Source: Pseudohaliea rubra DSM 19751 (lineage in GTDB: Bacteria > Pseudomonadota > Gammaproteobacteria > Pseudomonadales > Halieaceae). From it: a stretch of 41,517 nt of DNA. The stretch lies in the NCBI RefSeq assembly GCF_000764025.1, contig NZ_KN234769.1, forward strand, positions 1-41,517, given 5' to 3'. The position numbers and the translations under genes are program-made. The notes beneath the pieces are model-generated. The model searched no databases. It was not told the DNA's origin and was given only the letters and a program-made list of their open reading frames with translations. How positions within the stretch are numbered: position 1 is the stretch's first letter; every line of letters begins with the position of its first letter. Shown here one piece after another: positions 9,124 through 18,159 of the stretch.

Positions 9124-10418
9124 TGCGCGGCTTTTTCCTCCTTGCGCTCATCGCTTTGCTGCTGGGCGTGGGCCTGGTGGCCATGATCGAAAGCGAGCCG
9201 GGCTACCTGCTTATCGCCTTCGGTGAGTACACGGTGGAGTCCAGCCTGTGGGTGGGCCTGCTGCTTATTGCGGTGCTGGTGCTGGTGCTCTACGCCGTTA
9301 TCGGCACCCTCGCCCGGCTGCTGGCGAGCCCCGGAACGGTGCGCTTCTGGGCCACCTCCCGGCAAAGGCGGCAGGCGGCGCGGCTTACCAACCGCGGCCT
9401 GATCGGCTATATCGAGGGTGACTGGCAGAAGTCCCGGCGCCAGCTGCAGCGCGGAGCGAAGCACAGCGCCTCACCGGTCTTCAATCACCTCATGGCGGCT
9501 CGGGCGAGCTTCCAGCTTGACGATCCCGACCAGATGCGCAGTGACCTCGAGGCCGCGCTGCGCGAGGACATTCAGGCTGCCGTGGCCGTGGATCTCACCC
9601 AGGCTGAGCTTGCGCTGCAGGGCGGCAAATTCGATCGCGCCCTCACCTGCCTTGAGCGGGTGGCCCGGCGTAGCAACAGTCCTCAGGTATCGCGGCTGCG
9701 CTGCAAGGCGCTGCTGGGGCTGGGCGACTGGGAAGGGCTGGCGGAGCTGCTGCCGACGCTCCGGCGGCAGGGCGCGCTGCCGGACAAGGAGCTCGCCCGC
9801 CTCGAGCGCGAATGCCACCTGAGGCTGCTCGAGGGCGCGGCGCTGGACCTCGGGGACGACACGGCGGCCTCGCTCAAGCTCACCTGGCGGCGCGTGCCGC
9901 CGGCGCTGCAGCAGGACGAGGCGCTGCTGCGCCGTTATGTCGAGCTCCTTGAAAAGGTTGGCGCCGAGGGCGAGGCGGCGAAGCTCATTACGCGCGTTCT
10001 GAAGAAGCGCTGGGACCCTGCGCTGGTCAATCGCTACGGGCGCCTGGCTCTGGAGAAGGGCCGGCGCCAGCTCTCCCAGGCCGAAAGCTGGCTCGGCAAG
10101 CACGGTGATGATCCGGAGCTGTTCCTCTGCCTCGGCCGTCTCGCTGCACGCGGGCAGGACTGGCAGCGCGCGCGCCAGTACTTCGAGCGCAGCATCCAGG
10201 CAGGTCCCACCGAAGAAGCCTGTGCGGAGCTCGGCCGGCTGCTGCTGGCGAGCGGTGAGCACAATCTCGCCGCGCAGTACTTCAACACGGGCATAACGCT
10301 GCAGGGCGAGGCCCTGCCGGAGCTGCCGCTCCCGGATGCTGTCGGCGCGGAGGACCTCGTACCGGAGGATCGCCGCCTCGATGGCGAGGGCGGCGACCGG
10401 GCGGGTCGCGGCGCCTGA
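9123..10418 (+). CDS. hemY: HemY, membrane-anchored TPR protein
   Basis: A 431-residue inner-membrane protein with two N-terminal helices (about 3-22 and 41-63) around a short loop, then a long cytosolic array of TPR-like helices; APVFNHLMAARASFQ-like and ELFLCLGRLAARGQDW stretches mark the repeats. The first residues, ending FGEYTVESSLWV, are typical for proteobacterial HemY. It is not the Bacillus protoporphyrinogen oxidase of the same name. Its role in haem synthesis is unclear; a TPR scaffold next to HemX is inferred. It starts at the TGATG junction with hemX and ends the operon. The C-terminus is acidic and ends near a GC hairpin. Confidence 0.92.
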   Translation: MRGFFLLALIALLLGVGLVAMIESEPGYLLIAFGEYTVESSLWVGLLLIAVLVLVLYAVIGTLARLLASPGTVRFWATSRQRRQAARLTNRGLIGYIEGDWQKSRRQLQRGAKHSASPVFNHLMAARASFQLDDPDQMRSDLEAALREDIQAAVAVDLTQAELALQGGKFDRALTCLERVARRSNSPQVSRLRCKALLGLGDWEGLAELLPTLRRQGALPDKELARLERECHLRLLEGAALDLGDDTAASLKLTWRRVPPALQQDEALLRRYVELLEKVGAEGEAAKLITRVLKKRWDPALVNRYGRLALEKGRRQLSQAESWLGKHGDDPELFLCLGRLAARGQDWQRARQYFERSIQAGPTEEACAELGRLLLASGEHNLAAQYFNTGITLQGEALPELPLPDAVGAEDLVPEDRRLDGEGGDRAGRGA

Positions 10419-10453
10419 GGCCGCCAGGCGCGCCACACCGGGGATGACGCCTC

Positions 10454-10480
10454 GGCCGGCGGCTAGTGCCCGCGCCGGCC
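10454..10480. terminator. GC hairpin between convergent hemY and ubiD
   Basis: GGCCGGCG (10454-10461) pairs with CGCCGGCC (10473-10480), loop 11 bases, in the 103-base gap between the two stop codons. There is no T tract on either side, so it is a hairpin of unproven terminator activity. Confidence 0.35.
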
Positions 10481-10521
10481 CTACTTCAGCCCGGCGCGTG
10501 CTGCACGGGCCGCCTGCTGTC

Positions 10522-12006
10522 TCAAAGCCCCAGCTGGTCCCAGATCGCGTCCACCCGGTCCCGCGTCGTTTTATCCATGCTGATAGGCTCACCCCACTCG
10601 CGGTCTGTTTCTCCGGGCCATTTATTGGTGGCGTCGAGCCCGACCTTGGAGCCGAGGCCGGCGACCGGTGAGGCGAAGTCGAGATAGTCGATGGGGGTGT
10701 TGTCGACGAAGGTGCAGTCCCGGCGGGGATCCATGCGCGTGGTGATGGCCCAGATCACGTCCTGCCAGTTGCGCGCGTCGACGTCGTCGTCGGTGACCAC
10801 AATGAACTTCGTGTACATGAACTGGCGAAGAAAAGACCAGATACCCAGCATCACCCGCTTGGCATGGCCGGGATACTCCTTGCGCATGGTCACCACCGCC
10901 ATGCGGTAGGAGCAGCCTTCCGGCGGAAGGTAGAAGTCGACGATCTCCGGAAACTGCTTTTTCAGTAGCGGTACGAACACCTCGTTGAGCGCGACACCGA
11001 GGATGGCGGGCTCGTCCGGTGGGCGGCCCGTGTAGGTGCTGTGGTAGATCGGTGCCTCGCGGCTGGTAATCGCCGCCACGGTGAACACGGGGAAGCGGTC
11101 CACTTCATTGTAGTACCCCGTGTGGTCGCCGAAGGGCCCCTCATCGGCGAGTTCGCCGGGTTCCAGGTAACCCTCGAGAACGAACTCGGCACTGGCCGGC
11201 ACCTGCAGGCCATGCTCGCGGCAAAGGGGCGTGACGCACTCCGCCAGCTCGGTCTTGCTGCCGCGCAGGAGGCCCGCAAAGGCGTACTCGGAGAGCGTAT
11301 CCGGTACCGGTGTTACGGCACCGAGAGTCGTCGCCGGGTCGGCGCCGAGGGCGATGGCGACCGGATAGCGCTGACCGGGATACTGCTCCTGCCAGTCGCG
11401 GTAGTCCAGGGCGCCGCCCCGGTGCGACAGCCAGCGCATGATCAGCTTGTTCCGCCCGATCAGCTGCATGCGGTAGATGCCGAGATTCTGGCGCTTCTTC
11501 TGCGGCCCCCGGGTGATAACCAGCGGCCAGGTGACGAGGGGGCCCGCATCGCCGGGCCAGCAGGTCTGGATCGGCAGCTCGTAGAGGTCCACGGCATCGC
11601 CTTCGCGCACGTGGACCTGGCAGGGCGGATTGCGCACGGTCTTCGGCCCCATGGCCATGATTTTCTTCAGCAACGGCGCCTTGTCGATGGCATCGCGGAA
11701 GTTCGCCGGCGGGTCCGGCTGTCGAAGATAGGCGAGCAATTCACCGATTTCGCGGAGGGCGCCGACGCTGTCGGCGCCCATACCGAGGGCCACCCGGCGC
11801 TCGGTGCCGAAGAGGTTCGCGAGCACAGGAACGGTAGACCCCTTCGGGTTGGTGAACAGGAGCGCCGGGCCGCCGGCACGCAGCGTGCGATCGGCGATTT
11901 CGGTCATTTCCAGGCGCGGGTCGACCTCGAGGTCGATGCGTTTCAGCTCGCCCTGCTTTTCCAGGGCGTCAATGAAATCCCGCAGATCTGCGTAGCGTGC
12001 GGCCAT
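10522..12006 (-). CDS. ubiD: 4-hydroxy-3-polyprenylbenzoate decarboxylase
   Basis: Prenylated-FMN-dependent decarboxylase of the ubiquinone pathway; the cofactor is made by UbiX, not seen here. The 494 residues match E. coli UbiD (497). Conserved parts: NLGIYRMQ (174-181) with metal and flavin ligands, the acidic active-site stretch [15 protein letters not shown] (285-299) with the probable catalytic Glu289, and MDPRRDC near the C-terminus. GAAGGA precedes the ATG. It lies downstream of rho in the same orientation, but a TATAAT sits in between and probably gives it its own promoter. Confidence 0.96.
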   Translation of the reverse strand: MAARYADLRDFIDALEKQGELKRIDLEVDPRLEMTEIADRTLRAGGPALLFTNPKGSTVPVLANLFGTERRVALGMGADSVGALREIGELLAYLRQPDPPANFRDAIDKAPLLKKIMAMGPKTVRNPPCQVHVREGDAVDLYELPIQTCWPGDAGPLVTWPLVITRGPQKKRQNLGIYRMQLIGRNKLIMRWLSHRGGALDYRDWQEQYPGQRYPVAIALGADPATTLGAVTPVPDTLSEYAFAGLLRGSKTELAECVTPLCREHGLQVPASAEFVLEGYLEPGELADEGPFGDHTGYYNEVDRFPVFTVAAITSREAPIYHSTYTGRPPDEPAILGVALNEVFVPLLKKQFPEIVDFYLPPEGCSYRMAVVTMRKEYPGHAKRVMLGIWSFLRQFMYTKFIVVTDDDVDARNWQDVIWAITTRMDPRRDCTFVDNTPIDYLDFASPVAGLGSKVGLDATNKWPGETDREWGEPISMDKTTRDRVDAIWDQLGL

Positions 12007-12032
12007 GAGCTGTCCTTCGCCAGGGGCGCCGA

Positions 12033-12038
12033 ATTATA
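12033..12038 (-). promoter_or_regulatory. candidate ubiD -10 box
   Basis: A perfect TATAAT on the minus strand, 26 bases upstream of the ubiD ATG and 69 bases after the rho stop. The best -35 at 17 bases (CGGCAG) is poor. A start site here would leave a leader of about 20 bases that still holds the GAAGGA ribosome site. Confidence 0.5.
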
Positions 12039-12107
12039 GCAGCGAGCGGATCGTGCTGCCGGAAGGAGCGGCGCACCCCCAAGGATCGTCCCAGAGGAGT
12101 GCGGCGG

Positions 12108-13376
<1,269 letters not shown>

Positions 13377-13515
13377 AGATTTGTTCTGGGGTGTGATTCG
13401 AGAGGGAAAGGACGGGCCGCGCGGGGAGCTGAGGGCACCATGGGCACCCGGGTAATAAAGCAGCCGGTCAGGTTACGGGGTTATTATCGCTGCGCAGGGA
13501 TGCGCAACGAAAATG

Positions 13516-13544
13516 AATCTAGCATGGTGGGGTGGGGGCGTCTA
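13516..13544 (-). promoter_or_regulatory. candidate rho promoter
   Basis: On the minus strand TAGACG (13544-13539), a 17-base spacer and TAGATT (13521-13516); each hexamer matches consensus at 4 of 6 positions. A start near 13509 would give a leader of about 130 bases. A second -10-like GATAAT lies at 13488-13483, without a convincing -35. The 208-base trxA-rho gap holds no other gene. Confidence 0.35.
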
Positions 13545-13584
13545 CCGCTTTTTTCCGCGCTGGCCGCCCCCGGCGGGCCTCCGT

Positions 13585-13911
13585 TCAGAGCGCCTCTTCG
13601 ATGAACTCAACAAGCTGTGTCTTGGACAGCGCGCCGACCTTCGTGGCTTCCGCGGCGCCATTCTTGAACAGGATCAGCGTGGGAATACCGCGGATGCCGA
13701 ATTTCGGCGGGATTTCCGGGTTCGAATCCACGTCGACCTTGCAGACCTTGAGGCGCCCGGCGTACTCGGTGGCTACTTCGTCCAGGATCGGTGCAATCAT
13801 CTTGCAGGGTCCGCACCATTCGGCCCAGAAGTCGACGATGACAGGGACATCGGCACTCAGGACGTCTTGATCGAAACTGGTATCGGTCACGTGTACGATG
13901 TGTTCACTCAT
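13585..13911 (-). CDS. trxA: thioredoxin 1
   Basis: Cytosolic disulfide reductase of 108 residues (E. coli 109). The active site is Trp-Cys33-Gly-Pro-Cys36, with the buried Asp27 and the cis-Pro in [11 protein letters not shown]. The start [10 protein letters not shown] is chosen because it matches the family N-terminus and has GGAG upstream; the frame is open for 20 more codons, but these would overlap the divergent GIY-YIG gene. The order trxA-rho is widespread in gammaproteobacteria. The stop is followed by an imperfect GC hairpin without a T tract. Confidence 0.97.
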   Translation of the reverse strand: MSEHIVHVTDTSFDQDVLSADVPVIVDFWAEWCGPCKMIAPILDEVATEYAGRLKVCKVDVDSNPEIPPKFGIRGIPTLILFKNGAAEATKVGALSKTQLVEFIEEAL

Positions 13912-13945
13912 AGGGGGTCTCCAGCGGGTAGGGGTATCGGGAACG

Positions 13946-14248
13946 GTGGCTGACGGGTCTAATGCTAACACCCGGCCGGGCGTCGACCAATCCGCGGCGG
14001 GCGCCTGGACTGTCTACGTACTGTGCTGCGCCGACGGCTCACTCTATACGGGCGTAACCCGGGACCTCGCCCGACGCCTGCGCCAGCACAATGGTGAACT
14101 CGCCGGCGGGCCGCGTTATACCCGTGGCCGCCGTCCCGTGGTGCTCGGTTGGAGCGCCGCAGCCGCCTCGCGGAGCGAGGCCCAGCGCCAGGAGGCCCGC
14201 ATCAAGCGCTGGCCGCGCCGGGCGAAGCTTCGCCTTCTGCATCGTTGA
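13946..14248 (+). CDS. GIY-YIG nuclease-like protein (UPF0213/YhbQ type)
   Basis: A 100-residue protein with a single GIY-YIG domain: [16 protein letters not shown] (23-38) carries the two tyrosines of the split motif (VYV and YTG), followed by [10 protein letters not shown] with the conserved Arg and a basic C-terminus with [16 protein letters not shown]. This is the stand-alone UPF0213/YhbQ type; E. coli YhbQ is also 100 residues. Its role is unknown, possibly DNA repair. The GTG start is preferred to the ATG at 13898, which lies inside trxA. The last 47 bases overlap the end of the ABC-F gene on the other strand. Confidence 0.85.
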   Translation: MADGSNANTRPGVDQSAAGAWTVYVLCCADGSLYTGVTRDLARRLRQHNGELAGGPRYTRGRRPVVLGWSAAAASRSEAQRQEARIKRWPRRAKLRLLHR

Positions 14249-16136
14249 CGATCGCTGCGGCCTCTTCGAGGGCCGCCTCTGCTTCCAGCCACGCGTCTTC
14301 CAGGCTCTCGTTCTCACCGCGCAGCTCGCCCTCGCGGCGCAGCAGCGCCGTGAGCTCATCGCCCGCCTCGGCTGTGTAGAGCGTTTCGTCCGCCAGCTTC
14401 TCCTGCACTGCCGCGAGCTCCGCGCTGCTGCGTTCGAGGGCGGCTTCCAGCCGCTTCACGTCGCGCTGCAGGGGACGCAGCCGTTCCCGCTGCGCCGCGG
14501 CAGCCTGGCGGCGGCTGCGGCGGTCTTCCGCAGGCGCCGCCGGCGCTGAGGGAGCCGGTGCGGGCCCGGCGGCGGCCAGGACCGCCGCCTCGTAGCCGGC
14601 AAGGTCGCCGTCATAATCGTGTACCGTTCCATCGGCCACGAGCCAGAGGCGGTCGACGGTCGATCGCAGCAGGTGCCGGTCGTGACTCACCAGCAACACG
14701 GTGCCGTCGTAGCGCTGCAGCGCCTCGGCGAGGGCCTCGCGCATGGCGAGGTCCAGGTGGTTGGTAGGCTCGTCGAGCACCAGCAGATTGGGCGCCTGCC
14801 AGAGCACCAGGGCCAGGGCGAGGCGCGCTTTCTCGCCGCCGGAAAAGGGGGCGATGGAGGCTGTGGCGCGATCACCGCGGAAGTCGAAACCGCCGAGGAA
14901 ATCGAAGATAGCCTGCTCCCGGGCCCCGGGGGTGGCTCGCTGCAGGTGCTGCGCCGGGCTCGCAGTCAGATCGAGGACCTCCAGCTGCTGCTGATCGTAG
15001 TAGCCGAGGCGGCAGCGATCGGAGGCCTGGCGCTCGCCGGCAAGCAGCGGCAGGCGGCCCACGAGAGCCTTGAGCAGGGTGCTCTTGCCGGCGCCATTGC
15101 GGCCGAGGAGGCCGACGCGGTCCCCGGGCGCCAGGCGCAGGCTGACGTCGTCGAGAACCGTTCGTTCGCTGTGGCCGAGGCTGGCCCGGTCGAGGGCCAG
15201 GGCGGGGTCCGTGAGCGGTGGCGCCGGGGGAAACTGGAAACGAAAGGGCGTATCGACGTGCGCCGCGGCGACCTGCTCCATGCGCTCCAGGGCCTTCAGC
15301 CGGGACTGGGCCTGCCGGGCCTTGCTCGCCTTGGCACGGAAGCGGCGCACGAACGCTTCGATCTCGGCGACGCGCTGCTGCTGCTTCTCCTGCTGGGCCT
15401 GTTCCAAGGCCAGCCGTTCGGCCCGCTGGCGTTCGAATTCGCTATAACCGCCCCGATAGGCCGCCAGGCTGCCGCCAGAGAGGTGCAGTACGCGGTTGCA
15501 GCTGGCGTCGATGAAGTCGCGGTCGTGGGAGATGAGCAGCAAGGTGCCGCTGTAGTCTGCCAGCCAGCCCTGGAGCCAGAGACTGGCATCGAGATCGAGA
15601 TGGTTCGTGGGCTCGTCGAGGAGGAGCAGGTCGGAGGGTGTCATGAGCGCCCGGGCGAGATTCAGGCGGATGCGCCAGCCGCCGGAGAAAGCACTCACCG
15701 GGCGCTCGCCGTCCCCCGGGGCGAAGCCAAGGCCGCGCAGGAGCCGCTCCACGCGGGCCTCGGCGCTGTAGCCGTCGCAATCCTGCAGGGCCGCATGGGT
15801 GGCCGCGGCGCCATCGAAGTCACCGGCTTGCTCCTGCGCCTGGAGCCGGTTATGCAGGGCGGCGAGTGCTGCATCGCCGGCGAGCACATACTCCCTGGCC
15901 GGCAGCGCGCTGGCCTCGACCTCCTGCGCCATGTGCGCAATGCGCAGCCCCGCGAGGCCGTCTACCTCGCCGCCGTCGGCGCCGAGCTCGCCGAGAAGCA
16001 GGGCGAAGAGGCTGCTTTTACCGCTGCCGTTGGCGCCGATAAGGGCGATGCGCTCCCCGTGCTGCAGCGTGGCCCGGGCACGGTCGAGGAGCAGCCGGTC
16101 GCCGCGGCGCAGGGAAAGTTCACGTAAGATCACCAT
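14202..16136 (-). CDS. yheS: ABC-F family ATPase, YheS type
   Basis: A 644-residue soluble ABC-F protein with two ABC cassettes and no membrane part. Cassette 1 has GANGSGKSS (34-42), the SGGWRIRLNLARAL signature and LLLLDEPTNHLDLDA; the linker (about 245-300) is the charged, helical ABC-F interdomain region with RFRAKASKARQAQSR; cassette 2 has GRNGAGKST, SGGEKARLALALVL and LLVLDEPTNHLDLAM. The C-terminus (about 530-644) is a coiled-coil rich in Arg, Glu and Ala. Length and both signatures fit E. coli YheS (637). ABC-F proteins bind the ribosome near the E site and ease stalled translation; the exact role of YheS-type members is inferred. An alternative start is the GTG directly after the ATG. 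Confidence 0.93.
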   Translation of the reverse strand: MVILRELSLRRGDRLLLDRARATLQHGERIALIGANGSGKSSLFALLLGELGADGGEVDGLAGLRIAHMAQEVEASALPAREYVLAGDAALAALHNRLQAQEQAGDFDGAAATHAALQDCDGYSAEARVERLLRGLGFAPGDGERPVSAFSGGWRIRLNLARALMTPSDLLLLDEPTNHLDLDASLWLQGWLADYSGTLLLISHDRDFIDASCNRVLHLSGGSLAAYRGGYSEFERQRAERLALEQAQQEKQQQRVAEIEAFVRRFRAKASKARQAQSRLKALERMEQVAAAHVDTPFRFQFPPAPPLTDPALALDRASLGHSERTVLDDVSLRLAPGDRVGLLGRNGAGKSTLLKALVGRLPLLAGERQASDRCRLGYYDQQQLEVLDLTASPAQHLQRATPGAREQAIFDFLGGFDFRGDRATASIAPFSGGEKARLALALVLWQAPNLLVLDEPTNHLDLAMREALAEALQRYDGTVLLVSHDRHLLRSTVDRLWLVADGTVHDYDGDLAGYEAAVLAAAGPAPAPSAPAAPAEDRRSRRQAAAAQRERLRPLQRDVKRLEAALERSSAELAAVQEKLADETLYTAEAGDELTALLRREGELRGENESLEDAWLEAEAALEEAAAIVNDAEGEASPGAASA

Positions 16137-16145
16137 GGGGGCAGC

Positions 16146-16151
16146 ATTCTA
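16146..16151 (-). promoter_or_regulatory. possible -10 for the yheS-type gene
   Basis: TAGAAT (5/6 to TATAAT) on the minus strand only 10 bases before the ATG, in a 41-base divergent gap. A start here would give an almost leaderless mRNA. The -35 is poor (TTCGCG at 18 bases). Confidence 0.3.
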
Positions 16152-16177
16152 CTGGTCGAGCGGGGCAAGCGCGAAGG

Positions 16178-16660
16178 ATGATGGGACGCAGTGACGTCGA
16201 GGAACTCTGGGCCGGGATCACGGCCCTGTACGCAGAGCCGGGAGTTGCCGAGGCCTGCATCGCTGCTCAGGACGAGGCCGGTGCCGACGTACTGCTGCTG
16301 CTCGCCGCGGCCCTGCAGGCGCGTCGCGGTGTCAGTCTTGCGGGTCGGGGTGCGGCCCTCGCTGCCGCGGTGGGGCCCTGGCGCTCGGAGGTCGTGGGCC
16401 CGCTGCGCGCCCTGCGTCGCCGCTGGCGCGGTCTTGCCGGCGTCGAGCCGCTGCGGGAGCGTCTGAAGGCTCTGGAGCTCGAGGCCGAGCGGGCCCAGTG
16501 GGAGCGAATGCTGCCGCAGCTCGGCGGTACGCCCGGTGAGGCGGGTCCGGCACTGCTGCGGGAAAACCTGGCGGTGGTGGCGCCGGGGCTGGCTGCCGGG
16601 CGTCGCGATGCTCTGGCGACTGTGCTGGCGCGGGGGTGGCGACCGGCCCCCGGCCGGTAG
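16178..16660 (+). CDS. TIGR02444/DUF2390-type protein
   Basis: A 160-residue, all-helical soluble protein: EELWAGITALYAEPGVAEACIAAQDEAGADVLLLLAAAL (about 8-46) is the recognisable part, followed by PWRSEVVGPLRALRRRWRG. This pattern and the position beside a YheS-type ABC-F fit the TIGR02444 family, whose function is not known. In Pseudomonas, from memory, a relative lies beside the same ABC-F and the algP/FKBP genes. An ATG pair opens the frame (MMGR); the AAGG upstream fits either. Downstream is a hairpin with a T run before the FKBP gene. Confidence 0.8.
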   Translation: MMGRSDVEELWAGITALYAEPGVAEACIAAQDEAGADVLLLLAAALQARRGVSLAGRGAALAAAVGPWRSEVVGPLRALRRRWRGLAGVEPLRERLKALELEAERAQWERMLPQLGGTPGEAGPALLRENLAVVAPGLAAGRRDALATVLARGWRPAPGR

Positions 16661-16682
16661 TAACATTCGACGAAACAAGGCT

Positions 16683-16729
16683 TGCGCGACGGGCGCCCGG
16701 ACGGGCGCTGGCGCAGTTCTCCTTTTTTT
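16683..16729 (+). terminator. hairpin plus T7 between the TIGR02444-type and FKBP genes
   Basis: Inner stem GCGCCC/GGGCGC (16693-16698 with 16703-16708, loop GGAC) and an outer stem TGCGC/GCGCA (16683-16687 with 16711-16715), then T7 at 16723-16729. The T run starts about 8 bases after the stem, further than in a classic terminator. It could stop or attenuate transcription before the FKBP gene, 24 bases downstream. Confidence 0.5.
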
Positions 16730-16753
16730 CCCGCAAATGATGGAAAGCAGACT

Positions 16754-17521
16754 ATGAAAAGATTCGTCACGCCCGTGGCCGCGGTTGCACTCGTCCTCGG
16801 CCTGCAGGCCTGCGACCAGCAGCAGTCCGGCGACAGTGCCGCCGGCAACGAGCCGGTGGCTCTCGATACGCCGACCAAGCGCCTGAGCTATGGCGTGGCC
16901 CTTGGCCTTGGCCGCAACATGAAGAACGACGGCATGGAGATGGACATCGACGCCTTCGCTCTGGGCCTGCGTGATGCCTTCAGCGGAGCAGAGCAGCGCC
17001 TGAGCCAGGAAGAGATTCAGGCGGAGATGATGGCCTTCCAGGAAAAACTGCAGGCGGAGCAGGAAGCCAACCAGGAGGCCCAGGCCTCGGCCAACGCCGA
17101 CGCGGCCCAGGCCTTCCTGGCCGAGAACGGAGCGCGTGAGGAAGTCACCGTTACCGATAGCGGCCTGCAGTACGAGGTTATCGAGGCCGGTGAGGGGCCT
17201 GTGCCGGGTTCCGGTGACAGCGTTGAGGTTCACTATCGCGGCACGCTGCTCGACGGCACGGAGTTCGACTCTTCTTATGAGCGCGGCCAGCCCGTGACCT
17301 TTGGCGTTGATCAGGTTATCGCCGGCTGGACGGAAGCGCTGCAGCTTATGCCGATTGGCTCCAAGTGGAAGCTCTACATCCCGCCGGAGCTGGCCTACGG
17401 CGCCGGCGGTGCGGGCAACGTGATTGGCCCGAACGCTGCGTTGACCTTCGAGGTCGAGCTGCTGTCCATTCCGAGCCAGGAAGAGGAAGCCGCCGGCGAG
17501 GACGCTCCCGCCGAAGGCTGA
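16754..17521 (+). CDS. FKBP-type peptidyl-prolyl isomerase, lipoprotein
   Basis: A 255-residue Mip/FkpA-like proline isomerase. The start is the ATG giving MKRFVTPVAAVALVLGLQAC, a lipoprotein signal with Cys20; the frame is open 24 codons earlier but those lack signal character. Residues 35-125 form the helical FKBP_N dimerisation and chaperone part; the FKBP domain spans about 147-240 with VEVHYRGTLLDGTEFDSS, the VIAGW active-site segment and LAYGAGGAG. An acidic tail follows. It should fold periplasmic or outer-membrane proteins. Residue +2 of the mature lipoprotein is Asp, which in E. coli means retention in the inner membrane. A strong hairpin follows the stop. Confidence 0.93.
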   Translation: MKRFVTPVAAVALVLGLQACDQQQSGDSAAGNEPVALDTPTKRLSYGVALGLGRNMKNDGMEMDIDAFALGLRDAFSGAEQRLSQEEIQAEMMAFQEKLQAEQEANQEAQASANADAAQAFLAENGAREEVTVTDSGLQYEVIEAGEGPVPGSGDSVEVHYRGTLLDGTEFDSSYERGQPVTFGVDQVIAGWTEALQLMPIGSKWKLYIPPELAYGAGGAGNVIGPNAALTFEVELLSIPSQEEEAAGEDAPAEG

Positions 17522-17532
17522 TCAGCGTCCTG

Positions 17533-17565
17533 CCCGGAGTCGCGGTGTCTCGCCGCGACTCCGGG
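17533..17565 (+). terminator. terminator-like hairpin after the FKBP gene
   Basis: A perfect 13-bp stem (17533-17545 with 17553-17565, loop of 7) starting 12 bases after the stop. Only a T4 run lies about 10 bases beyond, so it is a strong hairpin with a weak T tract. Confidence 0.7.
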
Positions 17566-17622
17566 AACCAGGCCGTTTTCCGTCGGCGCGAAGATGCGCC
17601 TCCCCCGGCTATCCCCCGGCGC

Positions 17623-17643
17623 CTGCGCCGCTCAGCGGCGCAG
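17623..17643. other. hairpin spanning the dsbB stop codon
   Basis: CTGCGCCGC (17623-17631), loop TCA, GCGGCGCAG (17635-17643): a perfect 9-bp stem whose loop holds bases of the dsbB stop. It could protect the 3' end or aid termination; there is no T tract. Confidence 0.4.
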
Positions 17644-18126
17644 CAGCTGCCAGAGACTGAGCAGGCACAGCACCAGGAAACCCGCCAGGGTCTGCGCCGG
17701 AATGCTGAGGTCGAGGAAAGTCCACACGGTCTCTGCGCAGTTGCCATCCCCCATCATGATGACCGAGAAGGCCTCCGAGAGCGGCAGCGTGTCGAGCAGG
17801 TAACCGAGGCTCGGGCCGCAGGCTGGCACCTGGTCTTCCGGCAGCTGTTGCAGCCACACGTGGCGGCCGGCGACGCCGGCCCCGCCGCCAGCGGCAAGGA
17901 GACACAGGCCGGCATAGGTTCGGCGGCCCGTTACCCCCGGGTTGTGCAGGGCCGCCAGCAGAGCGAGCAGGCCGGTAAGGATCATGAAGCCGCGCTGGGT
18001 GACGCAGAGCGGACAGGGCGCCAGGCCCAGGTGCTGCTGCAGGAAAAACACAGCGAACAGCATTGCAAAGACAGTGCCGAGGAACAGCAGGAAGAACACC
18101 GAGCGGGGTGCTGTGAGCGCTGGCAT
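17632..18126 (-). CDS. dsbB: disulfide bond formation protein B
   Basis: Inner-membrane quinone reductase that reoxidises DsbA. It has 164 residues and four membrane segments (about 8-28, 43-60, 68-85, 140-160). The quinone-linked pair is Cys38-Pro-Leu-Cys41, and the periplasmic loop pair is Cys103 and Cys130. All four are present, so the protein should be active. It begins 33 bases after gshA, in the same orientation, so the two probably share a transcript, coupling cytosolic glutathione synthesis to periplasmic oxidation. No dsbA is seen in the window. The last codons and the stop sit inside a perfect 9-bp hairpin (17623-17643). Confidence 0.95.
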   Translation of the reverse strand: MPALTAPRSVFFLLFLGTVFAMLFAVFFLQQHLGLAPCPLCVTQRGFMILTGLLALLAALHNPGVTGRRTYAGLCLLAAGGGAGVAGRHVWLQQLPEDQVPACGPSLGYLLDTLPLSEAFSVIMMGDGNCAETVWTFLDLSIPAQTLAGFLVLCLLSLWQLLRR

Positions 18127-18159
18127 GGTGGCGTTACTCTCCTGTGGTTGGCGCCGCCG

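Noticed and set aside
13562-13579. GC hairpin after trxA as a terminator
   Set aside because: The stem has a bulge and no T tract on the trxA strand; rho-dependent ending is as likely.
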